64,000 bases of DNA, taken from Norana najaformis. Lineage: Eukaryota > Annelida > Clitellata > Crassiclitellata > Hormogastridae. Position numbers and translations under genes: made by a program. Positions 36,201 through 39,837 of the stretch are shown in pieces. Location: NCBI GenBank assembly GCA_964023275.1, contig OZ029921.1, positions 13,335,806 through 13,399,805 of the forward strand. Reading direction: 5' to 3'. The notes below the pieces were generated by a model. It had not been told where the DNA came from. It was given only the letters and a program-made list of their open reading frames with translations, and made no database searches. Numbering within the stretch: position 1 is the stretch's first letter; the number at the start of each line of letters is the position of its first letter.

Positions 36201-37273
36201 TGAATGATGCTTTTTCCATTCATCCCTTCTAATTCAGTTGTATATCATTTTCCATTTCCAGGCAACATCTGCATCTGTTGAAAAGGACTTCTCAGCCAAC
36301 AGTAGCATCAGAGGTGGATCAAGTCACTGTCGATGTCTTAGTCGTAGTCAAAGTCAAGGTCGTGGTCGAAGTCGCGGTGGTCATTGTCCAGGCCATCGTT
36401 TCGCTTCCTTCCCTTCTGCTGCTGGGACATCATTCAACCAACCAATAGCAGCTTCTGATGATGATCACTGGAACTGGCAAACAACTTTTTCCAGAAAGGA
36501 CATTCCATTTACTGGAGCACTAGAACCTTCAGACACTGTCCGTCACTGATGATGCTGTTATGCCAGGTCCCGGTAGATGCCCTACACCCATACTAAAGCT
36601 GCTTGTCTAGCACTTTCTCTCTAACTCACTTGTTAGGCAAAGGTGCAGAGTCTGGGCTAAGCATAAAAACCCAAAGACTGGCAAATGTAAAGATACCAGT
36701 TATAATTATTTTCTGTTACCTGTTGTGAGAAATGCAATGCTGATCTGTGCATCGGTGACTGTTTGCCGTTTGGCATTCTAAGGCAGCTATATAAATTAAC
36801 TTTTGTTCACAATAAAATGTGCATTTCATAGCCAGAAGTGTGCTGATTCAGAAAATGTACACTTTATTATACTTTACTGTAACCCTTGTTGCACTGTTGT
36901 CATTCTACCATGTGTACCGTCAATTATTCATTTTCGGGGAAACCAATTCAGGCGGGAATGGGTTAAATGTGTGAGATTTGATTTATTGTAACTGCAGCTG
37001 AACTCAAGGTACAGCTCTGCTGAAAGACCTATGTGCACTTCCAACATCATGCTAAAGCTAAAACAATATATTGTCACAGATTAAATAAAAGAAAAATATT
37101 ATCAGTGATTAAATAAAAAAACTATTACTTGAAACAGATCATCTTTTGTGCCATCCTGAAACAAATCATCTTCTCGTTTTCTTTTCTTGGTCGATTTTTC
37201 CTTCAGTAGTGCACCTCCACGAGGAAAGTCTTCACCCAACATGATGGCAGTGAAAGTCAGATGATTTTAGAAT
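1..37273 (-). CDS. PDCD11: PDCD11/RRP5 rRNA biogenesis protein, 5' part (29 coding exons)
   Basis: RRP5 is a nucleolar protein that binds pre-rRNA through tandem S1 (OB-fold) repeats. It is needed for cleavages leading to 18S and for ITS1 processing in the SSU processome (family knowledge). Exons, 5' to 3': 37242-37129, 34480-34415, 32785-32606, 30057-29905, 28949-28829, 27687-27557, 26567-26496, 25044-24943, 23116-22907, 22494-22427, 21491-21435, 21169-21109, 20169-20023, 19498-19319, 18931-18797, 18183-18124, 15640-15449, 14914-14840, 13048-12956, 12084-11838, 9338-9204, 7964-7828, 6828-6715, 6199-6132, 5789-5682, 3962-3869, 2016-1934, 1288-1226, 778-697. They join to 3,348 nt (1,116 codons) without a stop. 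The N-terminus carries the family FPRGG motif and a KKRKR basic cluster. About eleven S1 repeats follow, plus the start of a twelfth. Family proteins are about 1,700-1,900 residues, so the C-terminal HAT/TPR domain lies off the left edge. Exon limits are inferred from GT-AG signals and frame. Confidence 0.95.
697..778 (-). CDS. PDCD11: PDCD11 exon 29 (S1-12 start; last exon in window)
   Basis: Residues 1089-1116: MSSMVIEDLLHPKFSVGDKV then TGFVNS, the linker and first strand of about the twelfth S1 repeat. Donor GTAAAG. The following exon must lie left of the window; I see no further S1-like sequence in 1-696. Confidence 0.85.
1226..1288 (-). CDS. PDCD11: PDCD11 exon 28 (S1-11 end)
   Basis: Residues 1068-1088: KYLPTDKATTKRVLLECTMK. 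The KYLP across the junction matches the family. Donor GTAATA, exit phase 2. Confidence 0.86.
1934..2016 (-). CDS. PDCD11: PDCD11 exon 27 (S1-11)
   Basis: Residues 1041-1067 plus two bases: GTSPFKLFSEGTEMTVKVIG. The GTSP and V-IG-R elements match RRP5. Donor GTACTT. Confidence 0.9.
2017..3119. other. PDCD11 intron 26, 5' part: tandem duplication only
   Basis: A roughly 50-bp imperfect tandem duplication lies at 2508-2608 (core GGCTTGGGAATTATT...CTTGGGAATAAGT). A (TTA)n tract is at 3085-3120. Nothing else is recognised. Confidence 0.5.
3120..3287 (-). repeat. tRNA-derived SINE
   Basis: On the minus strand from 3287: a tRNA-like head with box A TAGCCGATTGGTTAGAGCG (3278-3260) and box B GTTCGAGCC (3233-3225), then a non-tRNA body with CTTGAGCAAGTCCTTCACTC. 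A second copy is at 11151-11275. It sits in PDCD11 intron 26. Confidence 0.75.
3308..3795 (+). mobile_element. CR1/L2-type LINE family A, 3' fragment
   Basis: The broken reading frame keeps the reverse-transcriptase C-terminal motifs (SVLNSAARLI-like, then YGHISSYIRDTLQWLPIQQ). The element ends with AGGCGCTTTATAAAT and an ATTACAATT repeat tail. Heavily 5'-truncated and frameshifted. Confidence 0.85.
3869..3962 (-). CDS. PDCD11: PDCD11 exon 26 (S1-11)
   Basis: Residues 1009-1040: VQKVYPMQLNVVIGGTSGRV, then HITEVMDDIK. An ATTAG acceptor eight bases upstream of the more obvious TTCAG is required to keep frame. Donor GTTTGT, phase 0. Confidence 0.9.
4051..5045 (-). mobile_element. LINE family A, internally deleted copy
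   Basis: 3' tail TTGTAATTGTAA at 4051-4063. The C-terminal region (HALICTRIDFGN, FIRDSLHWLP) reads from about 4850 to 4167. At about 4850 it joins directly to an N-terminal RT block (VDPNSPSDYRRFSNLSFLSK) at 5035-4865. The middle of the RT, including the YADD catalytic motif, is missing. Inserted in PDCD11 intron 25. Confidence 0.82.
5682..5789 (-). CDS. PDCD11: PDCD11 exon 25 (linker, S1-11 start)
   Basis: Residues 973-1008: EFNDMVFASLQIHENAASIA, then TSIPAIGSVVKAR, entering S1-11. The frame fits only with the acceptor at 5790-5791. The donor GTCTTT is non-optimal. Confidence 0.82.
6132..6199 (-). CDS. PDCD11: PDCD11 exon 24 (S1-10)
   Basis: Residues 951-972 plus two bases: HLNDITEQFQYHVGQVNPVV. 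The HLND motif matches the conserved SHLND of this repeat in the family. Donor GTTTGC, exit phase 2. Confidence 0.9.
6715..6828 (-). CDS. PDCD11: PDCD11 exon 23 (S1-10)
   Basis: Residues 913-950: ARVGQVIKSEVHLVTSDFVL and IGKIAFLPAKR. A GTGAGC donor placed after CGT keeps phase 0. Confidence 0.9.
6976..7757. mobile_element. Pogo/Tigger-like MITE
   Basis: Inverted ends CAGTGTGGACTCATTAATG (left) and ...TCCACACTG (right), with TA after the right end and a mutated TA on the left. A subterminal block (TTCATGTTATGTGGAATC) is shared with the copy at 57388-57985. No transposase is recognisable; an open frame at 7276-7491 inside is probably fortuitous. Confidence 0.7.
7828..7964 (-). CDS. PDCD11: PDCD11 exon 22 (S1-9 end)
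   Basis: Residues 867-912: LEAVILFIDVATDCVLLSLN then RELVNAVKKYVDNKYSK, matching the conserved end of this repeat in RRP5. Donor GTACTT; exit phase 0. Confidence 0.92.
8467..8572 (-). mobile_element. LINE family B 3' end
   Basis: CGTAATCATAGG...GAGATTGCTACAGCGCCCA matches the minus-strand 3' end of the elements at 39838-40185 and 40985-41835 (GGGCGCTGTAGAAAT then ATTACGATT tail). The rest of intron 21 (7965-9203) shows nothing else I can name. Confidence 0.65.
9204..9338 (-). CDS. PDCD11: PDCD11 exon 21 (S1-9)
   Basis: Residues 822-866: LSTGSVVSVKITDVYDKGVL and QVKGFVALDNMA, S1-9. Enters and exits phase 1; donor GTGACT. Confidence 0.92.
9339..11150. other. PDCD11 intron 20, left part: unassigned repeat-like sequence
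   Basis: Contains a 35-bp perfect tandem duplication at 9913-9982 (core CCCAAACAATACTTGC), and a stretch at about 10080-11030 with higher GC and several short open frames that may be an old non-LTR element. I recognised no protein motif in it. Confidence 0.35.
11151..11275 (-). repeat. tRNA-derived SINE, second copy
   Basis: From 11275 on the minus strand: GGGCATGGTAGCTTACTGG then TTAGAGCACTTGACTTGCAA, a box A-like head, then TACTGT...GATCGTGACC and the GTGAGTGAAG-related body seen at 3120-3287. Box B is degraded. Confidence 0.6.
11838..12084 (-). CDS. PDCD11: PDCD11 exon 20 (S1-8 end)
   Basis: Residues 740-821 plus one base: MPKVTEVNSEKKRFLLSLRM closes S1-8, followed by a helical linker (ENYFEEYQRILDHVK). 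The GTATAA donor is chosen because phase 1 is required by exon 21; the nearby GTAAAA would break the frame. Confidence 0.9.
12085..12955. other. PDCD11 intron 19: nothing recognised
   Basis: AT-rich non-coding sequence with short spurious open frames only. I find no repeat family, motif or hairpin I can support. Confidence 0.4.
12956..13048 (-). CDS. PDCD11: PDCD11 exon 19 (S1-8)
   Basis: Residues 709-739: PGMIFPGVVKKKMPYGLFVD, then INGLTGLVPIK, the classical start of an S1 repeat. The acceptor is GAATTTGAAG; donor GTAATA. Confidence 0.93.
13766..14699. mobile_element. Non-autonomous DNA element with TACCGTA/TACGGTA ends
   Basis: Inverted ends: TACCGTATTTGCCGGAATAT at left; the reverse complement of the right end starts TACCGTACTTTCTAGACTAT. 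Subterminal motifs GGTGCATCTTATT and GGTGCGACTTATAG are also inverted. Internally it has a CG-rich block with repeated CCTCTGCC-type units (14030-14100) and a 17-bp minisatellite. No transposase is seen. Related fragments are at 16185-16465 and 45957-46260. Confidence 0.7.
14524..14613 (+). repeat. 17-bp minisatellite
   Basis: About five copies of GTGCGTCTCATATACCA with single substitutions, inside the TACCGTA-ended element. The unit resembles the element's own subterminal GGTGCGACTTATA motif, suggesting local expansion of a terminal sequence. Confidence 0.85.
14840..14914 (-). CDS. PDCD11: PDCD11 exon 18
   Basis: Residues 684-708: MMTKKTSIVQHSCGGNLVND, then FSLLQ. It corresponds to the end of S1-7 and the linker before S1-8. 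Phase 0 both sides; donor GTGGGA. Confidence 0.82.
15449..15640 (-). CDS. PDCD11: PDCD11 exon 17 (S1-7)
   Basis: Residues 620-683: VMSCVVCKVELNGLDVQLSD and VVAFLPKMHLSDHQSN, a full S1 barrel core. Acceptor after TTTGTCTGTGCAG; donor GTATGA. Confidence 0.94.
15911..15962. repeat. Imperfect palindrome 1
   Basis: The left arm TGTTAATATTCATTAACGTT... (15911-15934) pairs with 15939-15962 across a TACT loop, with about four mismatches over 24 bp. It is related to palindrome 2 at 16002-16065. Confidence 0.75.
16002..16065. repeat. Imperfect palindrome 2
   Basis: The left arm (16002-16031, starting ATAATTTGGCAATATTC) pairs with 16036-16065 around TCCT. About 22 of 30 positions match by eye. The arms share TTGTCC...GGACAA and AATATTC with palindrome 1. 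Confidence 0.65.
16185..16465. mobile_element. Fragment of the TACCGTA-ended DNA element family
   Basis: The right part (GCATCTAATGTATTGATTTT ... GGCACAACTTCAACCTAGAAA) lines up with the right end of 13766-14699. The left part matches window positions 1-230. Confidence 0.6.
16495..17228 (+). mobile_element. Chimeric SINE-like element with LINE family A tail
   Basis: A GC- and CpG-richer body (16495-17160) unlike the LINE coding region is joined to GTTGAGTTTATCTTGAAGTG then GCACTATAAAAATTTTAAAT and an ATTACAATCACAATT tail, which is the LINE A 3' end. Part of the body (about 16985-17120) recurs at 49100-49345. It could instead be a LINE 5' UTR/ORF1 segment fused to the 3' end by internal deletion. 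Confidence 0.6.
17495..17830 (+). mobile_element. Degenerate LINE reverse transcriptase fragment
   Basis: In one frame at about 17545-17680 the sequence reads WFCSFLDRQRT; in another it reads PILFVIPQGSVL, which contains the RT PQGSVL motif. Frameshifts and stops show a dead copy. It lies in PDCD11 intron 16. Confidence 0.6.
18124..18183 (-). CDS. PDCD11: PDCD11 exon 16
   Basis: Residues 600-619: INSMESVVQQHIPQDFVVGK, the linker into S1-7 (VVGK entry). 60 nt, phase 0 both sides; donor GTATAC. Confidence 0.85.
18265..18294. repeat. Perfect 14-bp stem hairpin
   Basis: CTTGGAATAATAAA, a GG loop, then its exact reverse complement TTTATTATTCCAAG. It lies 80 bp from exon 16 on its upstream (intron) side. 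Confidence 0.8.
18510..18665. mobile_element. Possible pogo/Tigger-like remnant
   Basis: CACTTGTTATAACACGCTTC, repeats of TATAACAC and GGTCTTGTTATAAGGC resemble the 'TTATAACRCG' termini of pogo-like elements. Clear inverted ends were not found. Confidence 0.3.
18797..18931 (-). CDS. PDCD11: PDCD11 exon 15 (S1-6)
   Basis: Residues 555-599: GWIPGQEASF...FFVGQVIECRVLKCDSDEKK, the second half of S1-6. Phase 0; the donor GTTGAC is weak, so the exact 3' limit is less certain. Confidence 0.88.
19319..19498 (-). CDS. PDCD11: PDCD11 exon 14 (S1-5 end, S1-6 start)
   Basis: Residues 495-554: the KLLLTCKKSLVKSKLPVIT signature of RRP5 (end of S1-5), followed by GLLVEGFVASIRPNGIVVVF opening S1-6. Phase 0; donor GTACAG. 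Confidence 0.95.
20023..20169 (-). CDS. PDCD11: PDCD11 exon 13 (S1-5)
   Basis: Residues 446-494: GVSVKVTGHIHGFIPKMHLS, a textbook S1 core (GFIPKMHLSD), then EKPEKKFFFGKKLKCK. Phase 0 both sides; donor GTAAAA. Confidence 0.95.
20390..20965 (+). mobile_element. Degenerate LINE C-terminal fragment
   Basis: Split frames retain LINE signatures: FDHITPVYLNL, then LTLVLPRTRTV-like and GNRFWNSLQVN-like strings, the typical RT C-terminal HITP...LW-SLP order. Multiple stops. It lies in PDCD11 intron 12. Confidence 0.55.
21109..21169 (-). CDS. PDCD11: PDCD11 exon 12 (entry to S1-5)
   Basis: Residues 425-445: SVVNADFFSYSDIKPGTVIE, with the (D)IKPG element that precedes S1 repeats. Enters phase 2 and exits phase 0; donor GTAAGA. 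Confidence 0.92.
21435..21491 (-). CDS. PDCD11: PDCD11 exon 11 (S1-4 end)
   Basis: Residues 406-424: CRITNFDYLNRVTYVSLK, the last strands of S1-4 (family pattern CRI...LSL). A 57-nt micro-exon recovered by frame continuity; donor GTAAGT. Confidence 0.9.
21492..22426. other. PDCD11 intron 10: nothing recognised
   Basis: AT-rich sequence with no repeat family, strong hairpin or conserved protein frame that I can identify. Confidence 0.4.
22427..22494 (-). CDS. PDCD11: PDCD11 exon 10 (S1-4)
   Basis: Residues 384-405 plus two bases: LAQLPVRDMKLLHQTYSRGS. It corresponds to the loop between the S1-4 barrel strands. Donor GTATGT, exit phase 2. Confidence 0.88.
22907..23116 (-). CDS. PDCD11: PDCD11 exon 9 (S1-3 end, S1-4 start)
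   Basis: Residues 314-383: VEVAILFVNTVTKVVALTEL closes S1-3, and VGQILENAIVSYVDKKHGVY opens S1-4. The acceptor follows TTTTTGCAG; the donor is GTATGT after an AGG (Arg) codon. Confidence 0.93.
23640..23986 (+). mobile_element. LINE family A, 3' fragment
   Basis: Starts near RNCLFGCAPLYLREL and continues in a shifted frame to FVIAGPTFWNDLPADLRREL then SLFRKHLKTVLF, the LINE C-terminus. It ends GGTGCTTTATAAATTTCTG plus an ATTACAATTACAAT tail. A MULE relic is inserted just past its tail. Confidence 0.85.
24001..24825. mobile_element. Mutator-like (MULE) relic with minisatellite inverted termini
   Basis: The ends GGTTCTAGGACAATAACCCC and (reverse complement of right) GGTAACAGGACAATAACCCC are inverted. 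Each terminus is built from about five to seven copies of a 14-16-bp unit, GGACAATTACCCCCC. An 8-bp direct repeat GCATAAGT flanks it (23993-24000 and 24826-24833; 9 bp with one mismatch), the length expected for MULEs. Inside on the minus strand is a transposase C-terminus. A 58-70-bp unit is repeated about three times at 24500-24690. Confidence 0.85.
24256..24486 (-). pseudogene. MULE transposase C-terminal fragment
   Basis: A 76-codon frame ending in TAA (24258-24256) reads HPTIWKFIGFIQREQSLQ, QFLAGHPSQPPRKKYADSN, then ISNYNERNVLDYLRGIAHNL. This order (HPTIW..F, RK.YAD.N.RI, YLRGIAHNL) is the conserved C-terminus of animal MULE transposases. The DDE core and N-terminus are absent; the sequence 5' of it is replaced by tandem repeats, so it is not functional. 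Confidence 0.8.
24943..25044 (-). CDS. PDCD11: PDCD11 exon 8 (S1-3)
   Basis: Residues 280-313: VLENSLTVKMLSFTGTIHKQHL, the middle of S1-3. Phase 0 on both sides; the donor is GTATGA. The exon lies about 120 bp from the MULE relic at 24001-24825. Confidence 0.92.
25045..26495. other. PDCD11 introns 6-7: no named element
   Basis: Two stretches (about 25380-25540 and 25760-25990) have higher GC and look repeat-like, but I found no second copy or recognisable motif in the window. A short (TG)n is near 25706. Exon 8 flanks at left. Confidence 0.35.
26496..26567 (-). CDS. PDCD11: PDCD11 exon 7 (S1-3 start)
   Basis: Residues 256-279: IEKSMKLNIQSLLPGFVAHA, with the LLPG entry to S1-3. Frame continuity selects the GTAAGA donor at 26491-26495 over the overlapping GTGTAA two bases upstream. 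Confidence 0.9.
26985..27262 (+). mobile_element. LINE family C, 3' end
   Basis: FRSKLKTHLFQLVY-like coding remnant (27044-27090), then a 3' UTR with CCAATGGAATTTGATTACGA, GATCATCGATTGGTG and ATGGCACTACAGAAGTCATT then AGATTAG. The same 3' UTR order occurs at 39345-39455 and 51255-51335. Confidence 0.7.
27557..27687 (-). CDS. PDCD11: PDCD11 exon 6 (S1-2 end)
   Basis: Residues 212-255: LSVGSYLHCAVFIEEQ...IVTVSVDPE, the end of S1-2 and the linker. Acceptor TTTGCTTTAG, donor GTAAGT; enters phase 1 and exits phase 0. Confidence 0.92.
27874..28557. mobile_element. 684-bp MITE with GGGTCA-type inverted repeats
   Basis: Left GGGTCACTCCATGTCAAATC, right GATTTGACATGGAATGACCC, flanked by a 4-bp direct repeat TAAG (27870-27873, 28558-28561). 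No transposase. Relatives are at 51639-53006 and 63600-63668. Confidence 0.85.
28829..28949 (-). CDS. PDCD11: PDCD11 exon 5 (S1-2)
   Basis: Residues 172-211 plus one base. VLTGCISSCEDHGYLIDLGL is the S1-2 beta-barrel core with the common HGY pattern. The donor is GTATGT and the exit is phase 1. Confidence 0.93.
29150..29230 (+). repeat. (GTAT)n microsatellite
   Basis: Imperfect GTAT/GCAT repeats, about 80 bp, directly beyond the 3' side of the 5S-derived SINE. Confidence 0.85.
29235..29452 (-). repeat. 5S rRNA-derived SINE (or 5S pseudogene plus body)
   Basis: Minus-strand 29452-29340 aligns with the 3' half and part of the 5' half of 5S rRNA: GATGCAGTGAAGTTAAA-, then GGTTTAGTACTTGGATAGG (29407-29389, 5S box C region), then GAATACCCTGCCATCTGGTG. 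An unrelated body follows and ends at the (GTAT)n tract, the arrangement of SINE3-type elements. Confidence 0.6.
29905..30057 (-). CDS. PDCD11: PDCD11 exon 4 (S1-1 end, S1-2 start)
   Basis: Residues 121-171: VGSVVRCKVKEV...KKTIKLTLNPKEVN, ending with NGM, the opening of the next S1 repeat. The acceptor follows CTTTCTGTTTCAG, the donor is GTACGT, phase 0. Confidence 0.93.
30121..31862 (-). mobile_element. Internally deleted CR1/L2-type LINE with endonuclease remnant
   Basis: From 31650 the minus strand reads LRFASRNVRSLSDKFAYV and SHLDLWVITESW (start of the AP endonuclease domain), then GGGIVVYF...VYRPGSS and LFILSDSNIHLEKP. It then jumps to late RT (NRLHLNPAKTLLIWFGSKHS) and the C-terminus (CGRIDYCNSVLAGLPKY ... 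AFAVVGPSLW). The RT palm is missing and frames are shifted. 3' end GCACTATATAAGTTATCTAA. It lies in PDCD11 intron 3. Confidence 0.82.
31863..32605. other. PDCD11 intron 3, right part: nothing recognised
   Basis: AT-rich non-coding sequence between the LINE and exon 3; no supported feature. Confidence 0.4.
32606..32785 (-). CDS. PDCD11: PDCD11 exon 3 (S1-1, first half)
   Basis: Residues 61-120. PGMLVLGCVCKV...LVVSLPNGLMG is the first S1 repeat, strongly RRP5-like. An acidic insert (LADGNESDLAEDK) follows. Phase 0 on both sides; the donor is GTTTGT. Confidence 0.93.
33053..33110. repeat. (AT)n/(GTAT)n microsatellite
   Basis: Alternating TATA/GCATAT tract abutting the MITE at 33114. Confidence 0.85.
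33114..33511. mobile_element. About 400-bp MITE with GGTTGCCAACTC inverted ends
   Basis: Left AGGTTGCCAACTCTCCC, right CCAGAGTTGGCAACCCT, with TA on both sides (ambiguous because it sits in AT repeats). The interior has an inverted GGGGAGCAC/GTGCTCCCC motif near 33408. No coding capacity. Confidence 0.7.
33892..34375 (-). mobile_element. LINE family A, 3' fragment
   Basis: Tail AATTGTAACTGTAATCACAA at 33892; then the 3' UTR hairpin (GCACCTCTTCAAC...AAGAGGTGC) and coding remnants AMVGPAFCNRLPK, then HLHWLPVQKCIEFKILMLM. It ends 40 bp from PDCD11 exon 2. Confidence 0.82.
34415..34480 (-). CDS. PDCD11: PDCD11 exon 2
   Basis: Residues 39-60, basic then acidic (SKKARTSRQPNEEEKAFAE), as expected for the low-complexity linker before S1-1. 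It starts after TTATCAGCAG; using the earlier CAG would add one Gln. The donor is GTTTCT and both junctions are phase 0. Confidence 0.85.
34481..35588. other. PDCD11 intron 1, left part: nothing recognised
   Basis: AT-rich. One small open frame (35178-35414, minus) shows no family resemblance. No repeat assignment. Confidence 0.4.
35593..36962 (+). mobile_element. piggyBac-like element, internally deleted
   Basis: TTAA target sites at 35589-35592 and 36963-36966; inverted ends CCCATTCCCGCC / GGCGGGAATGGG. Plus-strand coding remnants: an acidic N-terminal piece (QDDTDDEFTSSEYKF, about 35829) and a C-terminal Cys-rich motif CCEKCNADLCIGDCLPF at 36721-36771, the piggyBac zinc-ribbon pattern. 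The DDD catalytic core is missing. An SR/G-rich open frame at 36238-36549 lies between. It lies in PDCD11 intron 1. Confidence 0.88.
37129..37242 (-). CDS. PDCD11: PDCD11 exon 1 (start codon)
   Basis: Residues 1-38. The ATG at 37242 gives MLGEDFPRGGALLKEKSTKK, whose DFPRGG matches the conserved RRP5 N-terminus. A KKRKRE cluster that could act as a nuclear/nucleolar signal follows. The donor is GTAATA and the exit is phase 0. Confidence 0.92.
37243..37273 (-). other. PDCD11 5' UTR segment preceded by a splice acceptor
   Basis: Immediately upstream of the ATG lies TTTATTTGTAG followed by ATTCTAAAATC, a good acceptor at 37274-37275. This suggests that the transcript begins in a further upstream non-coding exon that I could not locate with confidence. 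A CpG-containing stretch near 38400-38660, with a GTAAGA on the minus strand, is one weak candidate. Confidence 0.45.
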
Positions 37274-37423
37274 CTACAAATAAATCAAAATACAACATAA
37301 TTAGCTTCTCATTATCTCAGATTTAGGCACCAATGTCAAATTGTTTGTATGTTTACCTCAGCAGCCAAATGCACATACCTGTCTCTAAAAGCTACTCTTC
37401 TCTGAGGTTACGGCAGGTAGTTA

Positions 37424-38260
37424 TAATTGTATTTACATTATAAAACACAATGTTTTGGTTTCTTGCAAGAATTGCAGCATACTACCCATCTCTTCTTTGA
37501 ACTTGTCTCTTACTAATTGGGACTGTAATTCCTCCCAAACAAAACTTTGGCTCTCAGACTCAACTAACTCTTGCCAAATGGTTCTTAGCTTACTCCGACC
37601 AACAACTCTGGCCAAGATTCATAATTTCACCCTCACCTCCTAATAAACAATTTGCTTTAAACCTCATTTCTTTTTACTGCATTTTAAATGAATATTTTGA
37701 TATCTTGAGCCCAATTACATCCATGGTCAATCTTTTTCTTGCTGAAAAACCATGCATGAACATATGTATCACAACCTCTAAAATAGCATCTTTTAAGTAC
37801 CTTACAGAAGTGCTGCATACATAAATTACCCCATAAGAAATGAGTAAGCAATTAATGAGTAAGCAAGTAATAAGTAATCAGATATGACGAAATGTGCTGT
37901 GTCATTAACACATAGTTTAACCAGATTTTACTTAGTTTAACCAGATTTTACTTTGTTTTTGTTTGGAAAACTTAAAAACTGCATATTGTGCATTCTGTTG
38001 CTGTTCATAAACACAACCCTGTAGATTGCAACAACACCTTGGTACAAACATAACACATGGAGAACATGTGAACGGTGCCAAATACAAATTTTAAATACAA
38101 TTTGTATCAAACACTTTTCATTTGATTCAAACACTTCCTAACACTTGCAAGTCAAATGTTGATAACAGGTCAATTAAAGCCCGAATTTATGGATGGACTA
38201 TAGTATTTTTAAAATTGTATTTAGAGTATAAAATACAATGTTTTGGTTTTCAAATGAGCA
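37424..38260. repeat. About 45-bp direct repeats flanking an 780-bp segment
   Basis: TTATAATTGTATTTACATTATAAAACACAATGTTTTGG-like sequence at 37424-37465 recurs as TTAAAATTGTATTTAGAG... at 38211-38255. The segment between holds a coding-looking minus frame (37433-37615). It could be an unrecognised element or a local duplication. Confidence 0.5.
37433..37604 (-). other. Coding-like minus frame, unassigned
   Basis: About 57 codons, ending TAA near 37433: VGRSKLRTIWQELVESESQS, then FVWEELQSQLVRDKFKEEMG. It has balanced amphipathic composition and a possible acceptor TTGGCCAG just upstream at about 37605. It could be the last exon of an unknown gene or a transposon-borne frame. The family is not recognised. 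Confidence 0.25.
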
Positions 38261-38891
38261 TAAATACATAAAAAATAACAAAGCTTCAAAGAAAGGTATA
38301 GTATCAAAATATCGATACTGAAAGAATAAGGAAAACACATAACAAATAACTCAACTAAGTCCTTTCTGAGAGGAAATACAGTTTAGTCACGAGCTCAGGT
38401 TCATCGACGACTCTTCGTATTATCGCTCACTGTGTGCACGTGCATCAGAAATTACAATCCCAAAGTTGCATTTACCTATAAAATAATTATTAAGCACAAA
38501 CACTTTTTATGCTCCAAAGTTCGCGAAGTTGTCCTTTCAGACAGCTTAAATACCGATAATCTTACGGTTTACAATGGTTATTCAAAACACTTAACCCTAG
38601 GCAAAATCGCTTCGGAAGAGACGGAAATGACAATTTCACCACAGAAATTTTGAAGCCCAGCCTTTGTAAAGTAAGTTAGCCAGTCAATCGAACGGTGAGT
38701 AAAAGAAGAGTATTATTATCATTATTACGAAAGGTTATAATGGGTACATAGTCACAAAAAAATTCGCAGCGTCACACAAAAGCTGAATCAGAGAAACCAG
38801 CTTATGTTTGGTTTGTTTGGCTAATGCCCTAGTCTCCAGCCGTTTAACTACTAAAATTCGCTTCTCACTGGCATTTCTAAAGATAATTTGA

Positions 38892-39455
38892 TAAAGCTTC
38901 AGAGTTCAAAATACGTTGGCAAGAGCTATCACTAAAACTTCAAAATATGATCATATATCACCAATCTTAAAATCGTTGCATTGGTTGCCCATAGAAAAGC
39001 GCATAATGTTCAAGACTGGACTAATTGTAGGGCCTATACAAAACTACATTTCAACCAACCTCACTATCTTCACTCTGTACTGACTCCCAAGACTTATCTC
39101 TACTCGACCAGGTCTTCTAGCTGTCTTAATCTGACTATTCCGTTGATAAGAACAGCTCTTGGCAAGCGTGCCTTTTCTGTCGATGACCTAGACTCTTGAA
39201 CTCTCTTCCGGCAAATGTTAGCTCAGCAGTATGTTTTGGCCTTCAGATCTCGACTAAAAACCCACCTCTTCCTGAACTAAATTTCCTCCATAGGCTATCT
39301 CTGTGTCTCCTGGACGGATTCCTCTTAGGCTTTTCGACCCGGGCTCACCATGGAATTTGACTTGGATAGTGATTTTGTTTAGCAGCGACCATCTACTGAT
39401 GCCTTAAGCATTAATACAGTGGCGCTATAGAAGCTCTTAGATTAGATAAGATGTC
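38892..39455 (+). mobile_element. LINE family C, C-terminal fragment and 3' end
   Basis: Remnant RAITKTSKYDHISPILKSLH, then WLPIEKRIMFKTGLIV, with breaks afterwards. 3' end CCATGGAATTTGACTTGGAT, CGACCATCTACTGATGCC, GTGGCGCTATAGAAGCTCTT then AGATTAGATAAG. Confidence 0.8.
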
Positions 39456-39535
39456 AAAATAAGTCCTCAAGAGCGTTTACTAAGAGGAGCCTTACAGGAG
39501 GCAGTATAAAGCATTTAGCGCATAGGCCAAACTCC

Positions 39536-39650
39536 GCCATTGCCTTGTTTGGGGTAGTGCCAGTCCCAAGCCTGGATAAAGGAGGAGGGCGACGGCAACG
39601 GCCTTTGATGCCATAAGCTGTTGTTAAACGGAGAAACTACTATTACTACT
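39536..39650 (+). repeat. Dispersed repeat, GTGCCAGTCCCAAGCCTGGA type
   Basis: GTGCCAGTCCCAAGCCTGGA then TAAAGGAGGAGGG is shared with 43945-44033. The motif is common in RTE-related LINE/SINE 3' regions of many animals. No coding sequence. Confidence 0.6.
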
Positions 39651-39837
39651 ATCAGCATCAAACCGGAGGAACACCAAAGAAATTGGAATCTGACACCTTG
39701 GGTGTATGGGCTAATATTAGTTGCAAATCAATTCAAAACAATACCAGAAATTCCAGACAAGCTTTGAAGACAGTGTAAAATAATGAAATGATCAACCGTA
39801 TCCACAACGGCTGACTCAAAGCTTTAGGCCTAATCTT

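Noticed and set aside
36238..36549. SR/G-rich 103-codon frame resembling a splicing factor
   Set aside because: It lies wholly inside the TTAA-flanked piggyBac relic. The SR-like run is a short repetitive GTCG(A/T)AGTC stretch.
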